Assembly: GCA_903933475.1 (NCBI GenBank)
Contig: CAIZKE010000104.1
Location: 1 to 8,695 of the forward strand
DNA: 8,695 bases
Source: an uncultured Alphaproteobacteria bacterium
Lineage (GTDB): Bacteria; Pseudomonadota; Alphaproteobacteria; Caulobacterales; Caulobacteraceae
Reading direction: 5' to 3'
Positions 1 through 5,931 of this stretch are shown piece by piece. A program made the position numbers and the translations under genes. The notes beneath the pieces were generated by a model. The model was given only the letters and a program-made list of their open reading frames with translations. It was not told where the DNA came from and did no database searches. How positions within the stretch are numbered: position 1 is the first letter of the stretch; the number at the start of each line of letters is the position of its first letter.

Positions 1-228
1 CGGGCCAGTAGCCGGGCGCCGATCACGATCTGCACCAGGAGGGGCGGCGATCAGGACTGGCTCGACAAACGGGTTGCGATAGAGGCCCTGCGTCGCCTTA
101 AGCACCGCGACATGCGCCTGTGGCCCCATCACCGCCGTCAGGTGGGTGGCCAGATGTACCAGGATGAAGACGGCCAAACCAACCGCCAGGATCCGGTGGG
201 CGCGGACGAGGGTGAGGGACGCGGTCAT
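1..228 (-). pseudogene. Small integral membrane protein, 5' part only, with an apparent frameshift
   Basis: The reading frame starts at the ATG at 228 (minus strand) and runs off the left edge. The first ~62 codons look real: a short basic start (LVRAHR, residues 7-12), a first hydrophobic segment (about 13-34) with two histidines (H25, H29), a loop containing GLYRNPFVEP (48-57), and the start of a second hydrophobic segment. At the G run at 41-44 the frame turns into a proline/arginine/aspartate-rich stretch. Dropping one base there restores a membrane-like continuation (AALLVQIVIGARLLA). So either the gene is broken or the assembly has one extra G. The histidine-bearing helices loosely recall succinate dehydrogenase cytochrome b-like membrane proteins, but I do not recognise the family firmly. 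It lies 59 bp downstream of ilvC on the same strand. No strong Shine-Dalgarno precedes the ATG. An intact short protein with an unusual tail cannot be excluded, as the window ends here. Confidence 0.55.
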
Positions 229-287
229 GGCTCGCACTCACTCAGGCAGGTAGCGGCCCCCCGGCACTGAGAGGCCGCCTCAAAACA

Positions 288-1307
288 TCAGTTCCGCGAC
301 GTATCCACCAGCTTGTTCTTGCTGATCCAGGGCATCATGGCGCGCAGGCGGGCGCCCACGTCCTCGATGCCGTGCTCGGAGGCGCGGCGGCGGGTGGCCT
401 TGAAGCTGGGCTGGCCGGCTTCGTTCTCCAGCATGAAGTCGCGCACGAAGCGGCCGGACTGGATGTCCTCGAGCACGCGCTTCATCTCGGCCTTGGTGTC
501 GGCGGTGATGATCCGCGGGCCGGTCACGTACTCGCCGTACTCGGCGGTGTTCGAGATCGAGTAGTTCATGTTGGCGATGCCGCCCTCATAGATGAGGTCG
601 ACGATCAGCTTCACCTCGTGCAGGCACTCGAAATAGGCCATTTCTGGGGCGTAGCCCGCCTCGACCAGGGTCTCGAAGCCGGCGCGGATCAGCTCGACCA
701 GGCCGCCGCACAGCACGGCCTGCTCGCCGAACAGGTCGGTCTCGCATTCCTCGCGGAAGGTGGTCTCGATCACGCCCGAGCGGCCGCCGCCGATGGCCGA
801 GGCGTAGGCCAGGCCGAAGTCCAGGGCGTTGCCCGTGGGGTTCTGGTGGATGGCGATCAGGCAGGGCACGCCGCCGCCCTTCTCGTACTCGCCGCGCACG
901 GTGTGGCCGGGGCCCTTGGGGGCGATCATCAGCACGTCCACGCTGGCCTTGGGCTCGATGAGGTTGAAGTGGATGTTCAGGCCATGAGCGAACAGCAGGG
1001 CCGCGCCATCCCGCAGGTTGGGGGCGATCTCGGCGTTGTAGATGCCGCGCTGCAGCTCGTCGGGCGCCAGCACCATCAGGGCGTCGGCCCACCTGGCGGC
1101 CTCGGCGACGCTCATCACCTTCAGGCCGTCCGCCTCGACCTTGCGGGCGGTGGCGGAGTCGGGCCGGAGGGCGACGGCGACGTTCTTCACGCCGGAGTCG
1201 CGCAGGTTCAGGGCGTGGGCCCGGCCTTGCGAGCCATAGCCTACGATGGCGATCTTCTTGTCCAGGATGCGGGCGAGGTCGGCGTCGCGATCGTAATAGA
1301 CCCGCAT
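288..1307 (-). CDS. ilvC: Ketol-acid reductoisomerase (NADP+), class I
   Basis: A 339-residue protein, the usual length for class I enzymes. It catalyses the second common step of isoleucine/valine synthesis: Mg2+-dependent alkyl migration followed by NADPH reduction of acetolactate or acetohydroxybutyrate. The N-terminal Rossmann domain carries GYGSQGRAHALN (23-34), with R48 and S51 placed to bind the NADPH phosphate. The catalytic histidine is H108 (FAHGLNIHF). The knotted C-terminal domain has the metal and substrate residues D191, E195, E227, E231 and S252, so the enzyme should be active. The start at 1307 is preceded by AAAGGAGA (1314-1321) at 6-nt spacing and gives the family N-terminus MRVYYD; the same frame stays open far upstream to 1712 but that part is not family-like. 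No Ile/Val/Leu-rich leader peptide is visible upstream, so classical attenuation is not supported. Confidence 0.98.
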   Translation of the reverse strand: MRVYYDRDADLARILDKKIAIVGYGSQGRAHALNLRDSGVKNVAVALRPDSATARKVEADGLKVMSVAEAARWADALMVLAPDELQRGIYNAEIAPNLRDGAALLFAHGLNIHFNLIEPKASVDVLMIAPKGPGHTVRGEYEKGGGVPCLIAIHQNPTGNALDFGLAYASAIGGGRSGVIETTFREECETDLFGEQAVLCGGLVELIRAGFETLVEAGYAPEMAYFECLHEVKLIVDLIYEGGIANMNYSISNTAEYGEYVTGPRIITADTKAEMKRVLEDIQSGRFVRDFMLENEAGQPSFKATRRRASEHGIEDVGARLRAMMPWISKNKLVDTSRN

Positions 1308-1377
1308 GGGCGGTCTCCTTTGGACAAGACGGGCGCAGAGCCCCTCGGGCGCATGCGCGGAAGTGCGGCGCACAAAG

Positions 1378-1399
1378 GGGAATTTTCCCGCCGCGTCAA
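1378..1399 (-). promoter_or_regulatory. Candidate ilvC promoter element with an adjacent dyad
   Basis: On the minus strand TTGACG (1394-1399) matches the alphaproteobacterial -35 box and lies about 90 bp upstream of the ilvC start. Directly after it is an A/T-centred dyad, GGGAA-TT-TTCCC (1378-1389), in otherwise very GC-rich DNA. A -10 box at normal spacing is poor (TTTGTG at 1371-1376), so the promoter call is weak. A dyad between the -35 and -10 boxes would suit a repressor site, but this is inference from position only. A second short palindrome, GCGCATGCGC, sits at 1349-1358. Confidence 0.25.
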
Positions 1400-1405
1400 G
1401 CAAGG

Positions 1406-1437
1406 CCGGCCCTCCGGGCGATGCGCCGGAGGGCCGG
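1406..1437 (-). terminator. GC-rich hairpin after the RcnB-like gene
   Basis: A perfect 12-bp inverted repeat (CCGGCCCTCCGG and its complement) around an 8-nt loop begins 7 nt past the stop codon of the RcnB-like gene. On the minus strand it is followed by CCTTGCTTGA, only a weak T-tract. Its place right after a stop codon and before the candidate ilvC -35 box suggests that it ends or protects the upstream transcript and separates it from ilvC. With few T residues it may act as a 3'-end stabiliser rather than a strong intrinsic terminator. Confidence 0.6.
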
Positions 1438-1444
1438 AGGGCCG

Positions 1445-2383
1445 TCACCAGAAGAGGCTGAAGGCCACCTGGACGATGCGCCCGGTCCACAGGTCCACCA
1501 GGACGGCGTCGCGTCCCAGCCGCACCCAGGTGTAGCCGACCGGCGGGATCGGCAGGCCATAGGTCCACCAGGAGTCGATCCGGTAGCGCGGCGTCCACCA
1601 GGTCCAGGGCAGGACCTCGCCATAGGACCACCGGCGGTAGGCATAGCCTGGAGGCGCAGCCCAGCGGTCGGCCCGATAGCGGTAGGGCGGGGTCCAGACC
1701 GGCGGATACCACCGGGGATCGTAGCGGGGCGGACGTCCGCCCGGATGCGGGGGCGGGCGGGAGCCGCCGGGGCGGTAGCCGTCGGGCCTGTATCCATCGG
1801 GCCTGTATCCATCGGGCCTGTATTCATTGGGGCGATAGCCGTCCGGCCAATACCGATCAGGCCGGTAGCCGCCGCTTCCGTAGCCCCCATTCCTGTAATC
1901 ATCATAGCGACGTTGGTCGCGGCGGTCGCCGTCCCGGTCTGGCTGGCGGTCCGGCCGGGAGTCGGGGCGCGAGTCGGGGCGGGGCGGAGGACGGGTATCG
2001 GGCCGGGGGTCGGGCTGCACGTCCCGGGGCTGGCCATAGCGCCCCCAAGCCTCGGGCCGGGCAGGGCCCCGGGGGTCCGGGCCGGCCATGGGCGGAGCGG
2101 GCGGCACCGGCGCAGCGAAGGTCGCGGGAGGCAGCGGGTCCCGCATGGCCCGGGCGTCAGGGCGGGGTCCGTCCTCGCGGGGGCGGTGGAAGTCCTCCCG
2201 GGGGCGGGGTCCGTCCTCACGGGGGCGTTGGAAGTCGTCGCGCGGGTCCGGCCGACCGGGATCGCCGTCGACCTCCTGGCCTGCGGCCGGCGGGGCGAGC
2301 GCCATTCCCGCCACCAGGGCGAGCGTCAGGGCGAGCCCAAGGCCGGGCACCCGGGAAGTCGCACGGTCGGAATGCCTCAACAT
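1445..2383 (-). CDS. Exported RcnB-domain protein with a long Pro/Arg/Asp-rich repeat linker
   Basis: A 312-residue protein with three parts. Residues 1 to about 35 form a signal peptide (basic start, hydrophobic LGLALTLALVAGMALA at 15-30, then PPAAG). Residues about 36-235 are low complexity, rich in P, R, D, G and Y, with tandem repeats: a 14-residue PRED unit twice (50-77), PDSRPDSRPD (136-145) and GYRPD pentapeptides (172-206). The C-terminal domain (about 236-312) shows the RcnB-type pattern YRID-WW-YGLPIPPVGYTWVRLG followed by DAVLVDLWTGRI. RcnB of E. coli is a small periplasmic protein that affects nickel/cobalt efflux; many alphaproteobacterial proteins share only this domain, so a metal role here is unproven. 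Start at 2383: GAAGG at 2392-2396 with 8-nt spacing, and it opens the signal peptide; the same frame stays open upstream to 3145 but lies antisense to DUF924. The gene diverges from the DUF924 gene across 126 bp. Confidence 0.85.
   Translation of the reverse strand: MLRHSDRATSRVPGLGLALTLALVAGMALAPPAAGQEVDGDPGRPDPRDDFQRPREDGPRPREDFHRPREDGPRPDARAMRDPLPPATFAAPVPPAPPMAGPDPRGPARPEAWGRYGQPRDVQPDPRPDTRPPPRPDSRPDSRPDRQPDRDGDRRDQRRYDDYRNGGYGSGGYRPDRYWPDGYRPNEYRPDGYRPDGYRPDGYRPGGSRPPPHPGGRPPRYDPRWYPPVWTPPYRYRADRWAAPPGYAYRRWSYGEVLPWTWWTPRYRIDSWWTYGLPIPPVGYTWVRLGRDAVLVDLWTGRIVQVAFSLFW
1771..1875 (-). repeat. 15-bp tandem repeat encoding the GYRPD pentapeptide
   Basis: About seven 15-bp units lie in frame within the linker of the RcnB-like gene. 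The units at 1786-1800 and 1801-1815 are identical and that at 1816-1830 differs at two bases; the outer units have drifted. The inner units use AGG (Arg) and GGA (Gly), whereas the outer units use CGC/CGG and GGC, as expected in this GC-rich gene. This suggests recent expansion of one unit by slippage. Each unit adds exactly five residues, so changes in copy number keep the frame. Confidence 0.9.
2166..2249 (-). repeat. 42-bp direct repeat (two copies) in the RcnB-like gene
   Basis: Two adjacent 42-bp copies, 2166-2207 and 2208-2249, are alike except for a few substitutions. They encode two near-identical 14-residue blocks (DFQRPREDGPRPRE and DFHRPREDGPRPDA) just after the signal peptide. 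The repeat is in frame and looks like an internal duplication within the disordered linker. Confidence 0.88.
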
Positions 2384-2403
2384 GGTCCTTACCTTCGGTC
2401 CTG

Positions 2404-2423
2404 CAGAGCGGATGTTCGCTCTG
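2404..2423. promoter_or_regulatory. Inverted repeat in the divergent RcnB-like/DUF924 intergenic region
   Basis: CAGAGCG-N6-CGCTCTG is a perfect 7-bp dyad with a 6-nt centre. It starts 21 nt upstream of the RcnB-like ATG and overlaps the candidate -35 box of the rightward promoter. Its place between two divergent genes fits an operator for a dimeric regulator; as RNA on the minus strand it would also be a small hairpin in the leader of the RcnB-like gene. I do not recognise the site as belonging to a known regulator. Confidence 0.5.
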
Positions 2424-2449
2424 ACGGTTGTCGCCCCCGTGCGCATAGG
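2421..2449 (+). promoter_or_regulatory. Candidate promoter for the DUF924 gene
   Basis: CTGACG (2421-2426) and CATAGG (2444-2449) are separated by 17 bp. The first matches TTGACA at 4 of 6 positions; the second matches TATAAT only at the central ATA. The pair lies about 60 bp upstream of the DUF924 start. Short boxes like these occur by chance, so confidence is low. Confidence 0.3.
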
Positions 2450-2509
2450 CTTAGGAAGGTCAAGCTGAACCGGGCTTGAACGCCCACCACCCCAGGAGGG
2501 AATTCGTCC

Positions 2510-3064
2510 ATGCCCGCCCTGCCCCAGGACGTCGTCAACTATTGGCGCAATGCCGGCCCGCGCCGCTGGTTCCACAAGGACGCAAGGTTCGACGAGGCCA
2601 TCCGCCTGCGCTTCGAGCCCGTCCACTTCGCCGCCGCCCGCGGGCAGTACGATGACTGGGCGCAGGAGGCCGAGCCCGCCCTGGCGCTGATTCTTCTGCT
2701 CGACCAGTTCCCCCGCAACCTGTTCCGGGACAGCGCCCACGCCTTCGCCACCGACGGCAAGGCCCGGCGGATCGTCCGCCTGACCCTGCGCCGGGGCTTC
2801 GACCTGCAGATCGAGCCCGAGCTGCGCCACTTCGTCTACATGCCCCTGGAGCATTCCGAGGAGCTGGAGGACCAGGTCGACTGCGTGCGCCTCATCCAGG
2901 CCCTCTGCGCCGAGACCGGCGATGGCGAGATCCTGCGCTTCGCCGAGATGCACCGCGACATCATCCAGAAGTTCGGCCGCTTCCCCCACCGCAACGCCGC
3001 CCTGGGCCGCGAGAGCACCCCGGCCGAGATGGCCTTCCTGAACGAGGGTGGATTCGCCGGATGA
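2510..3064 (+). CDS. DUF924 family protein
   Basis: A 184-residue protein, the normal size for the family. It shows the family's pattern: an early YW...WF segment (11-21), a helical stretch ending in LDQFPRNLFR (64-73) followed by AFATD (78-82), then YMPLEHSE (110-117) and a FGRFPHRN motif near the C-terminus (155-162). The family is widespread and all-helical with a TPR-like fold; its biochemical role is not established and nothing here adds one. No signal peptide or membrane segment is visible, so it is probably cytoplasmic. AGGAGGG (2494-2500) sits 9 nt before the ATG. It is 46 bp upstream of the thyA start on the same strand, so it may share a transcript with thyA-folA, though a possible thyA promoter overlaps its end. 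Confidence 0.93.
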   Translation: MPALPQDVVNYWRNAGPRRWFHKDARFDEAIRLRFEPVHFAAARGQYDDWAQEAEPALALILLLDQFPRNLFRDSAHAFATDGKARRIVRLTLRRGFDLQIEPELRHFVYMPLEHSEELEDQVDCVRLIQALCAETGDGEILRFAEMHRDIIQKFGRFPHRNAALGRESTPAEMAFLNEGGFAG

Positions 3065-3088
3065 CGAGGCCCTTGCAAGCCGTCTAGG
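3061..3088 (+). promoter_or_regulatory. Weak candidate promoter for thyA
   Basis: ATGACG (3061-3066, over the DUF924 stop codon) and TCTAGG (3083-3088) are 16 bp apart, ending 22 nt before the thyA start. The -35-like box matches at 4 of 6 positions and the -10-like box at 3. It would give thyA-folA its own start site apart from the DUF924 gene. Evidence is positional only. Confidence 0.22.
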
Positions 3089-3110
3089 GTCCTCTTGGAG
3101 AGACTCACAC

Positions 3111-3962
3111 ATGAACGCCCCCGCCCGCATTGCCGACGACGACACCGCCCGGGAGACCGCGCCGGCGCTGGAGCAGCCCTATCTCGACCTCCTGGCCGAC
3201 ATCCTGGCCAACGGCGTTGACCGCCCCGACCGAACAGGGGTCGGCACGCGGGGCGTCTTCGGCCGGCAGATGCGCTTCGACCTGTCGAGGGGCTTTCCCC
3301 TCCTGACCACCAAGACCGTCCACCGACGCTCCATCGTGGTCGAGCTGGTCTGGTTCCTGCGCGGCGAGACCAACGTCCGCTGGCTGCAGGAGCGCGGGGT
3401 CAGCATCTGGGACGAATGGGCCAACACCGAGGGAGAGCTGGGGCCCGTCTATGGCCGCCAGTGGCGCTCCTGGGCCGCGCCAGACGGCCGGGTCATCGAC
3501 CAGATGGCCGCCCTGGTGGAGGGGCTCAAGCGCAGCCCCGAGAGCCGACGGCACATCGTCACGGCCTGGAACCCGGCGGACGTGGACGACATGGCCCTGC
3601 CCCCCTGCCACTGCCTCTTCCAGTTCCACGTGGCCAATGGGCGGCTGTCCTGCCAGCTCTACCAGCGCTCCGCGGACGTCTTCCTGGGGGTGCCCTTCAA
3701 CATCGCCTCCTATGCCCTGCTCACCCACATGGTGGCGGCGGTAACGGGGCTCCAGGCCGGCGACTTCGTACACACCCTGGGCGATGCCCACCTCTACCTG
3801 AACCACCTGGACCAGGCCCGGGAGCAGCTGACGCGCGCGCCCCTGCCGCCGCCCCGGCTGGAGCTGGCGGCCCGGGACGACCTCTTCGCCTTCGAGCCCG
3901 GCGACGTGAAGTTCCGCGGCTACAAGGCCCATCCGGCCATCTCCGCCCCTATAGCGGTCTGA
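3111..3962 (+). CDS. thyA: Thymidylate synthase
   Basis: A 283-residue ThyA, aligning closely with the 264-residue E. coli enzyme apart from about 20 extra N-terminal residues. It methylates dUMP to dTMP with 5,10-methylene-tetrahydrofolate, releasing dihydrofolate. Visible active-site elements: DRTG (40-43) with phosphate-binding R41, IWDEWA, the nucleophile C166 in PPCHC, the R146-R147 pair that reaches the phosphate of the partner subunit, QRSADVFLGVPFNIASY (substrate contacts), the DAHLYLNH segment, and the C-terminal APIAV that closes on the substrate. The start at 3111 gives the family body after a short acidic extension and has GGAGAG upstream; an in-frame ATG at 3048 lies inside the DUF924 gene and has no comparable ribosome site. 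folA follows after 5 bp, the classic pairing in which FolA recycles the product. Confidence 0.97.
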   Translation: MNAPARIADDDTARETAPALEQPYLDLLADILANGVDRPDRTGVGTRGVFGRQMRFDLSRGFPLLTTKTVHRRSIVVELVWFLRGETNVRWLQERGVSIWDEWANTEGELGPVYGRQWRSWAAPDGRVIDQMAALVEGLKRSPESRRHIVTAWNPADVDDMALPPCHCLFQFHVANGRLSCQLYQRSADVFLGVPFNIASYALLTHMVAAVTGLQAGDFVHTLGDAHLYLNHLDQAREQLTRAPLPPPRLELAARDDLFAFEPGDVKFRGYKAHPAISAPIAV

Positions 3963-3967
3963 GGGGC

Positions 3968-4486
3968 GTGACCACGCCCATCCTCACCGCCGGCCCTATC
4001 GCCCGGGCCCGCAACGGCGTCATCGGCCGGGCCGGCACCCTGCCCTGGCGGCTGAAGTCCGACCTCGCCCGCTTCCGCGCCCTGACCATGGGCAAGCCGG
4101 TCATCATGGGCCGGCTGACCTGGGAGAGCCTGCCCCGCAAGCCCCTGCCCGGGCGCACCAACATCGTCCTGTCCCGGGACGCCTCCTACGCCCCCGACGG
4201 CTGCGTGGTCTGCGAGGACTTCTCCGAGGCCGCTTCCATCGGCCGCGAGCAGGCCGAGGAGGACGGCGCCTCCGAGGCCTGCGTCATCGGCGGCGCTTCC
4301 CTCTTCGCCCTGGCCCTGCAGCGCGCCCGGCGCATCTACCTCACCGAGGTCCACGCCGACGTGGAGGGCGACGTCTTCCTGCCCCCCTTCGACGAGAGCC
4401 GCTGGCGCGAGGTCCGCCGCGAGGATCTCCCCGCCGGCGAGGACGACGAGTTTCCGGTGACCTTCCGGGTGCTGGAGCGGGGCTGA
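3968..4486 (+). CDS. folA: Dihydrofolate reductase
   Basis: A 172-residue DHFR that reduces dihydrofolate to tetrahydrofolate with NADPH, completing the ThyA cycle. Visible motifs: ARNGVIG (14-20), LPWRLKSDLARF (25-36) with the catalytic acid D32 (equivalent to D27 in E. coli), MGRLTWESLP (47-56), LPGRTNIVLSR, the VIGGASLF nucleotide-binding turn, and the C-terminal strand RIYLTEVHADVEGD. The start chosen is the GTG at 3968, 5 bp after the thyA stop; no ATG, GTG or TTG lies in frame for a good distance upstream, and the first internal ATG (codon 41) would remove the active site. The only Shine-Dalgarno-like run (GAGGGG, 3961-3966) overlaps the thyA stop and is very close to the GTG, so translation is probably coupled to thyA. 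A CTG at 3959 is a less likely alternative start. Confidence 0.94.
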   Translation: MTTPILTAGPIARARNGVIGRAGTLPWRLKSDLARFRALTMGKPVIMGRLTWESLPRKPLPGRTNIVLSRDASYAPDGCVVCEDFSEAASIGREQAEEDGASEACVIGGASLFALALQRARRIYLTEVHADVEGDVFLPPFDESRWREVRREDLPAGEDDEFPVTFRVLERG

Positions 4487-4552
4487 GCCCCTTCCCCTCG
4501 CCGCCCCCCTCGACCATAGTCGCCACAAAGCCAAACCGGGAGGAGACAGGCC

Positions 4553-5464
4553 ATGGACCTGCAGTTGATCGCCGAGGACTTCCAGTTTCCGGAAGGCCCC
4601 ATCGCCATGAACGACGGCTCGGTGATCCTCACCGAGATCAAGCGCCAGACCCTGACGCGGGTGAAGCCCGACGGATCGAAGGAGATCCTGGTCAACACCG
4701 GCGGCGGGCCCAACGGCGCGGCCATCGGCCCGGACGGCGCCATCTACATCACCAACAACGGCGGTTCGTTCGAGTGGCTGGACAACCAGGGCATGACCAT
4801 CCCCGGCCCGACCCCGCCCACGCATACCGGCGGTTACATCCAGCGCTTCGACCTGAAGACCGGCACACTGACCACCCTCTACACCGAGTGCGACGGCCAG
4901 AAGCTGGTGGGCCCCAATGACCTGGTCTTCGACCGGCAGGGCGGCTTCTGGTTCTCCGACCACGGCTGCTCGACCCCCGAGGGCCGCAAGTTCGGCGGGA
5001 TCTACTATGCCAAGACCGACGGCAGCCACATCAGCCGCCAGCGCGACCACCTGATCTCGCCCAACGGCATCGGCCTGTCCCCCGACGAAAAGGTCGTCTA
5101 CCTGGCGGATACCAACCTCGGCCGGCTCTGGGCCTTCGACGTCGCAGAGCCCGGCGTGCTGGGGCCGCCGGACGGCTTCGCCCCGGGCCGCGTCGTCTGC
5201 AACCTGCCCGGCTACCAGCTGCTCGACAGCCTGGCGGTGGAGGCTGGCGGCAAGGTCTGCGTGGCCACCATCATCAACGGCGGGATCACCGCCTTCGACC
5301 CGGACGGCTCGGTGGAGCACTTCCCGGTGCCGGACCTGGTCACCACCAACATCTGCTTCGGCGGGGCGGACATGCGCACGGCCTGGATCACGGCCTCTGC
5401 CACGGGCAAGCTCTACCGCGCCACCTGGCCCCGGCCGGGCCTGAAGCTCAACTTCAACGCCTGA
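4553..5464 (+). CDS. SMP-30/gluconolactonase family sugar-lactone lactonase-like protein
   Basis: A 303-residue single-domain six-bladed beta-propeller protein of the SMP-30/LRE-like family, whose members hydrolyse lactones with one divalent metal. The candidate metal ligands are in their family places: E14 (FPEGP), N171 (SPNGIGLS) and D225 (LDSLAV), with N122 (GPNDLVF) as the usual extra polar residue. Blade-like repeats recur as DG-I/V-Y segments (about 60-66, 124-135, 178-186). There is no signal peptide, so it is probably cytoplasmic. GGGAGGAGA (4538-4546) precedes the ATG by 6 nt and fixes the start. It begins 66 bp after folA, and a globin gene begins 7 bp after its stop. The substrate cannot be told from the sequence; sugar lactones or other cyclic esters are possible. 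Confidence 0.9.
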   Translation: MDLQLIAEDFQFPEGPIAMNDGSVILTEIKRQTLTRVKPDGSKEILVNTGGGPNGAAIGPDGAIYITNNGGSFEWLDNQGMTIPGPTPPTHTGGYIQRFDLKTGTLTTLYTECDGQKLVGPNDLVFDRQGGFWFSDHGCSTPEGRKFGGIYYAKTDGSHISRQRDHLISPNGIGLSPDEKVVYLADTNLGRLWAFDVAEPGVLGPPDGFAPGRVVCNLPGYQLLDSLAVEAGGKVCVATIINGGITAFDPDGSVEHFPVPDLVTTNICFGGADMRTAWITASATGKLYRATWPRPGLKLNFNA

Positions 5465-5471
5465 GACCCAA

Positions 5472-5912
5472 ATGCCCCGCGCGCCGGACCCCCGCGAGCC
5501 CCTCATTGTCGCCAGCTTCGAGCTGGCGGCGGAGCGGTGCGAGGACCTGACCCCCCTTGTCTACGCGCGCCTGTTCCGCGAGCAACCCGAGATGGAATTC
5601 CTGTTCTGGCGGGACCAGAACCACCAGATCCGCGGCGAGATGCTGACCCGGGTCATCCAGGCCATCCTCGATTTCGTGGGCGAGCGCCTCTATGCCTCCA
5701 CCCTGATCCAGAGCGAGGTGGTGGTCCACGAGGGCTACGATGTGCCGCCGGAGGTCTTCCGCATCTTCTTCCGTACGGTCCGCGACGCGGTCTGCGAGAT
5801 ATGCGGCCCGGACTGGACGGGCGAATGGGACGCGGCCTGGGAGAGCCTCCTGGCCGACCTCGACTATTACGTCACCCATCCCGACCAGGCCACGACCGCA
5901 GCCCTGGCCTGA
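5472..5912 (+). CDS. Single-domain globin-like haem protein
   Basis: A 146-residue protein with a globin fold and no reductase domain. Compared from memory with the haem domain of flavohaemoglobin: VYARLFREQPEM (30-41) matches helix B/C, with Y31 at B10; F45 is the likely CD1 phenylalanine; Q49 is a candidate distal E7 residue; and HEGYDVPPEVF (86-96) matches the F-helix HxxxxVxPExF pattern, giving H86 as proximal haem ligand. A Tyr-B10/Gln-E7 pocket is typical of globins that bind O2 tightly and can oxidise NO, but here the electron donor would have to be separate. The start is 7 nt after the lactonase-like stop, with no good Shine-Dalgarno, so translation is probably coupled. It converges with the flavin oxidoreductase gene across 19 bp. 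Function as O2 sensor, NO scavenger or oxygen donor is open. Confidence 0.82.
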   Translation: MPRAPDPREPLIVASFELAAERCEDLTPLVYARLFREQPEMEFLFWRDQNHQIRGEMLTRVIQAILDFVGERLYASTLIQSEVVVHEGYDVPPEVFRIFFRTVRDAVCEICGPDWTGEWDAAWESLLADLDYYVTHPDQATTAALA

Positions 5913-5931
5913 CCGGGAGGGCGAAGGGGCC

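Noticed and set aside
1377..1389. GGGGAATTTTCCC resembling a eukaryotic NF-kB site
   Set aside because: Coincidental resemblance; the DNA is bacterial. Kept only as an unexplained dyad.
1308..1405. Attenuator leader peptide for ilvC
   Set aside because: The one short frame in the leader (ATG in the GCGCATGCGC palindrome) reads MRPRGSAPVLSKGD, with a single Val and a single Leu and no run of branched-chain codons, and no paired terminator/antiterminator is evident.
372..1535. 387-codon open frame on the plus strand opposite ilvC
   Set aside because: It is antisense to a complete ilvC with all catalytic residues. Its translation is a Gly/Ala/Val/Asp/His/Gln-rich string with no domain pattern, as expected opposite a GC-rich gene.
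1308..1712. Upstream in-frame extension of ilvC to a 474-residue protein
   Set aside because: The extension is not IlvC-like, it crosses a hairpin and the end of the RcnB-like gene, and a good Shine-Dalgarno sits before the 339-residue start.
2384..3145. Upstream extension of the RcnB-like frame to 566 residues
   Set aside because: The added part is antisense to the DUF924 gene, and the shorter start opens a clear signal peptide.
4511..4522. Small CGAC-CATA-GTCG hairpin between folA and the lactonase-like gene
   Set aside because: Only 4 bp of stem and no T-tract; too weak to call a terminator or operator.
3920..5506. 528-codon open frame on the minus strand opposite folA and the lactonase-like gene
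   Set aside because: Long but antisense to two well-supported genes and compositionally typical of a mirror frame (Gly/Ala/Val/Asp). No motif, no ribosome site.
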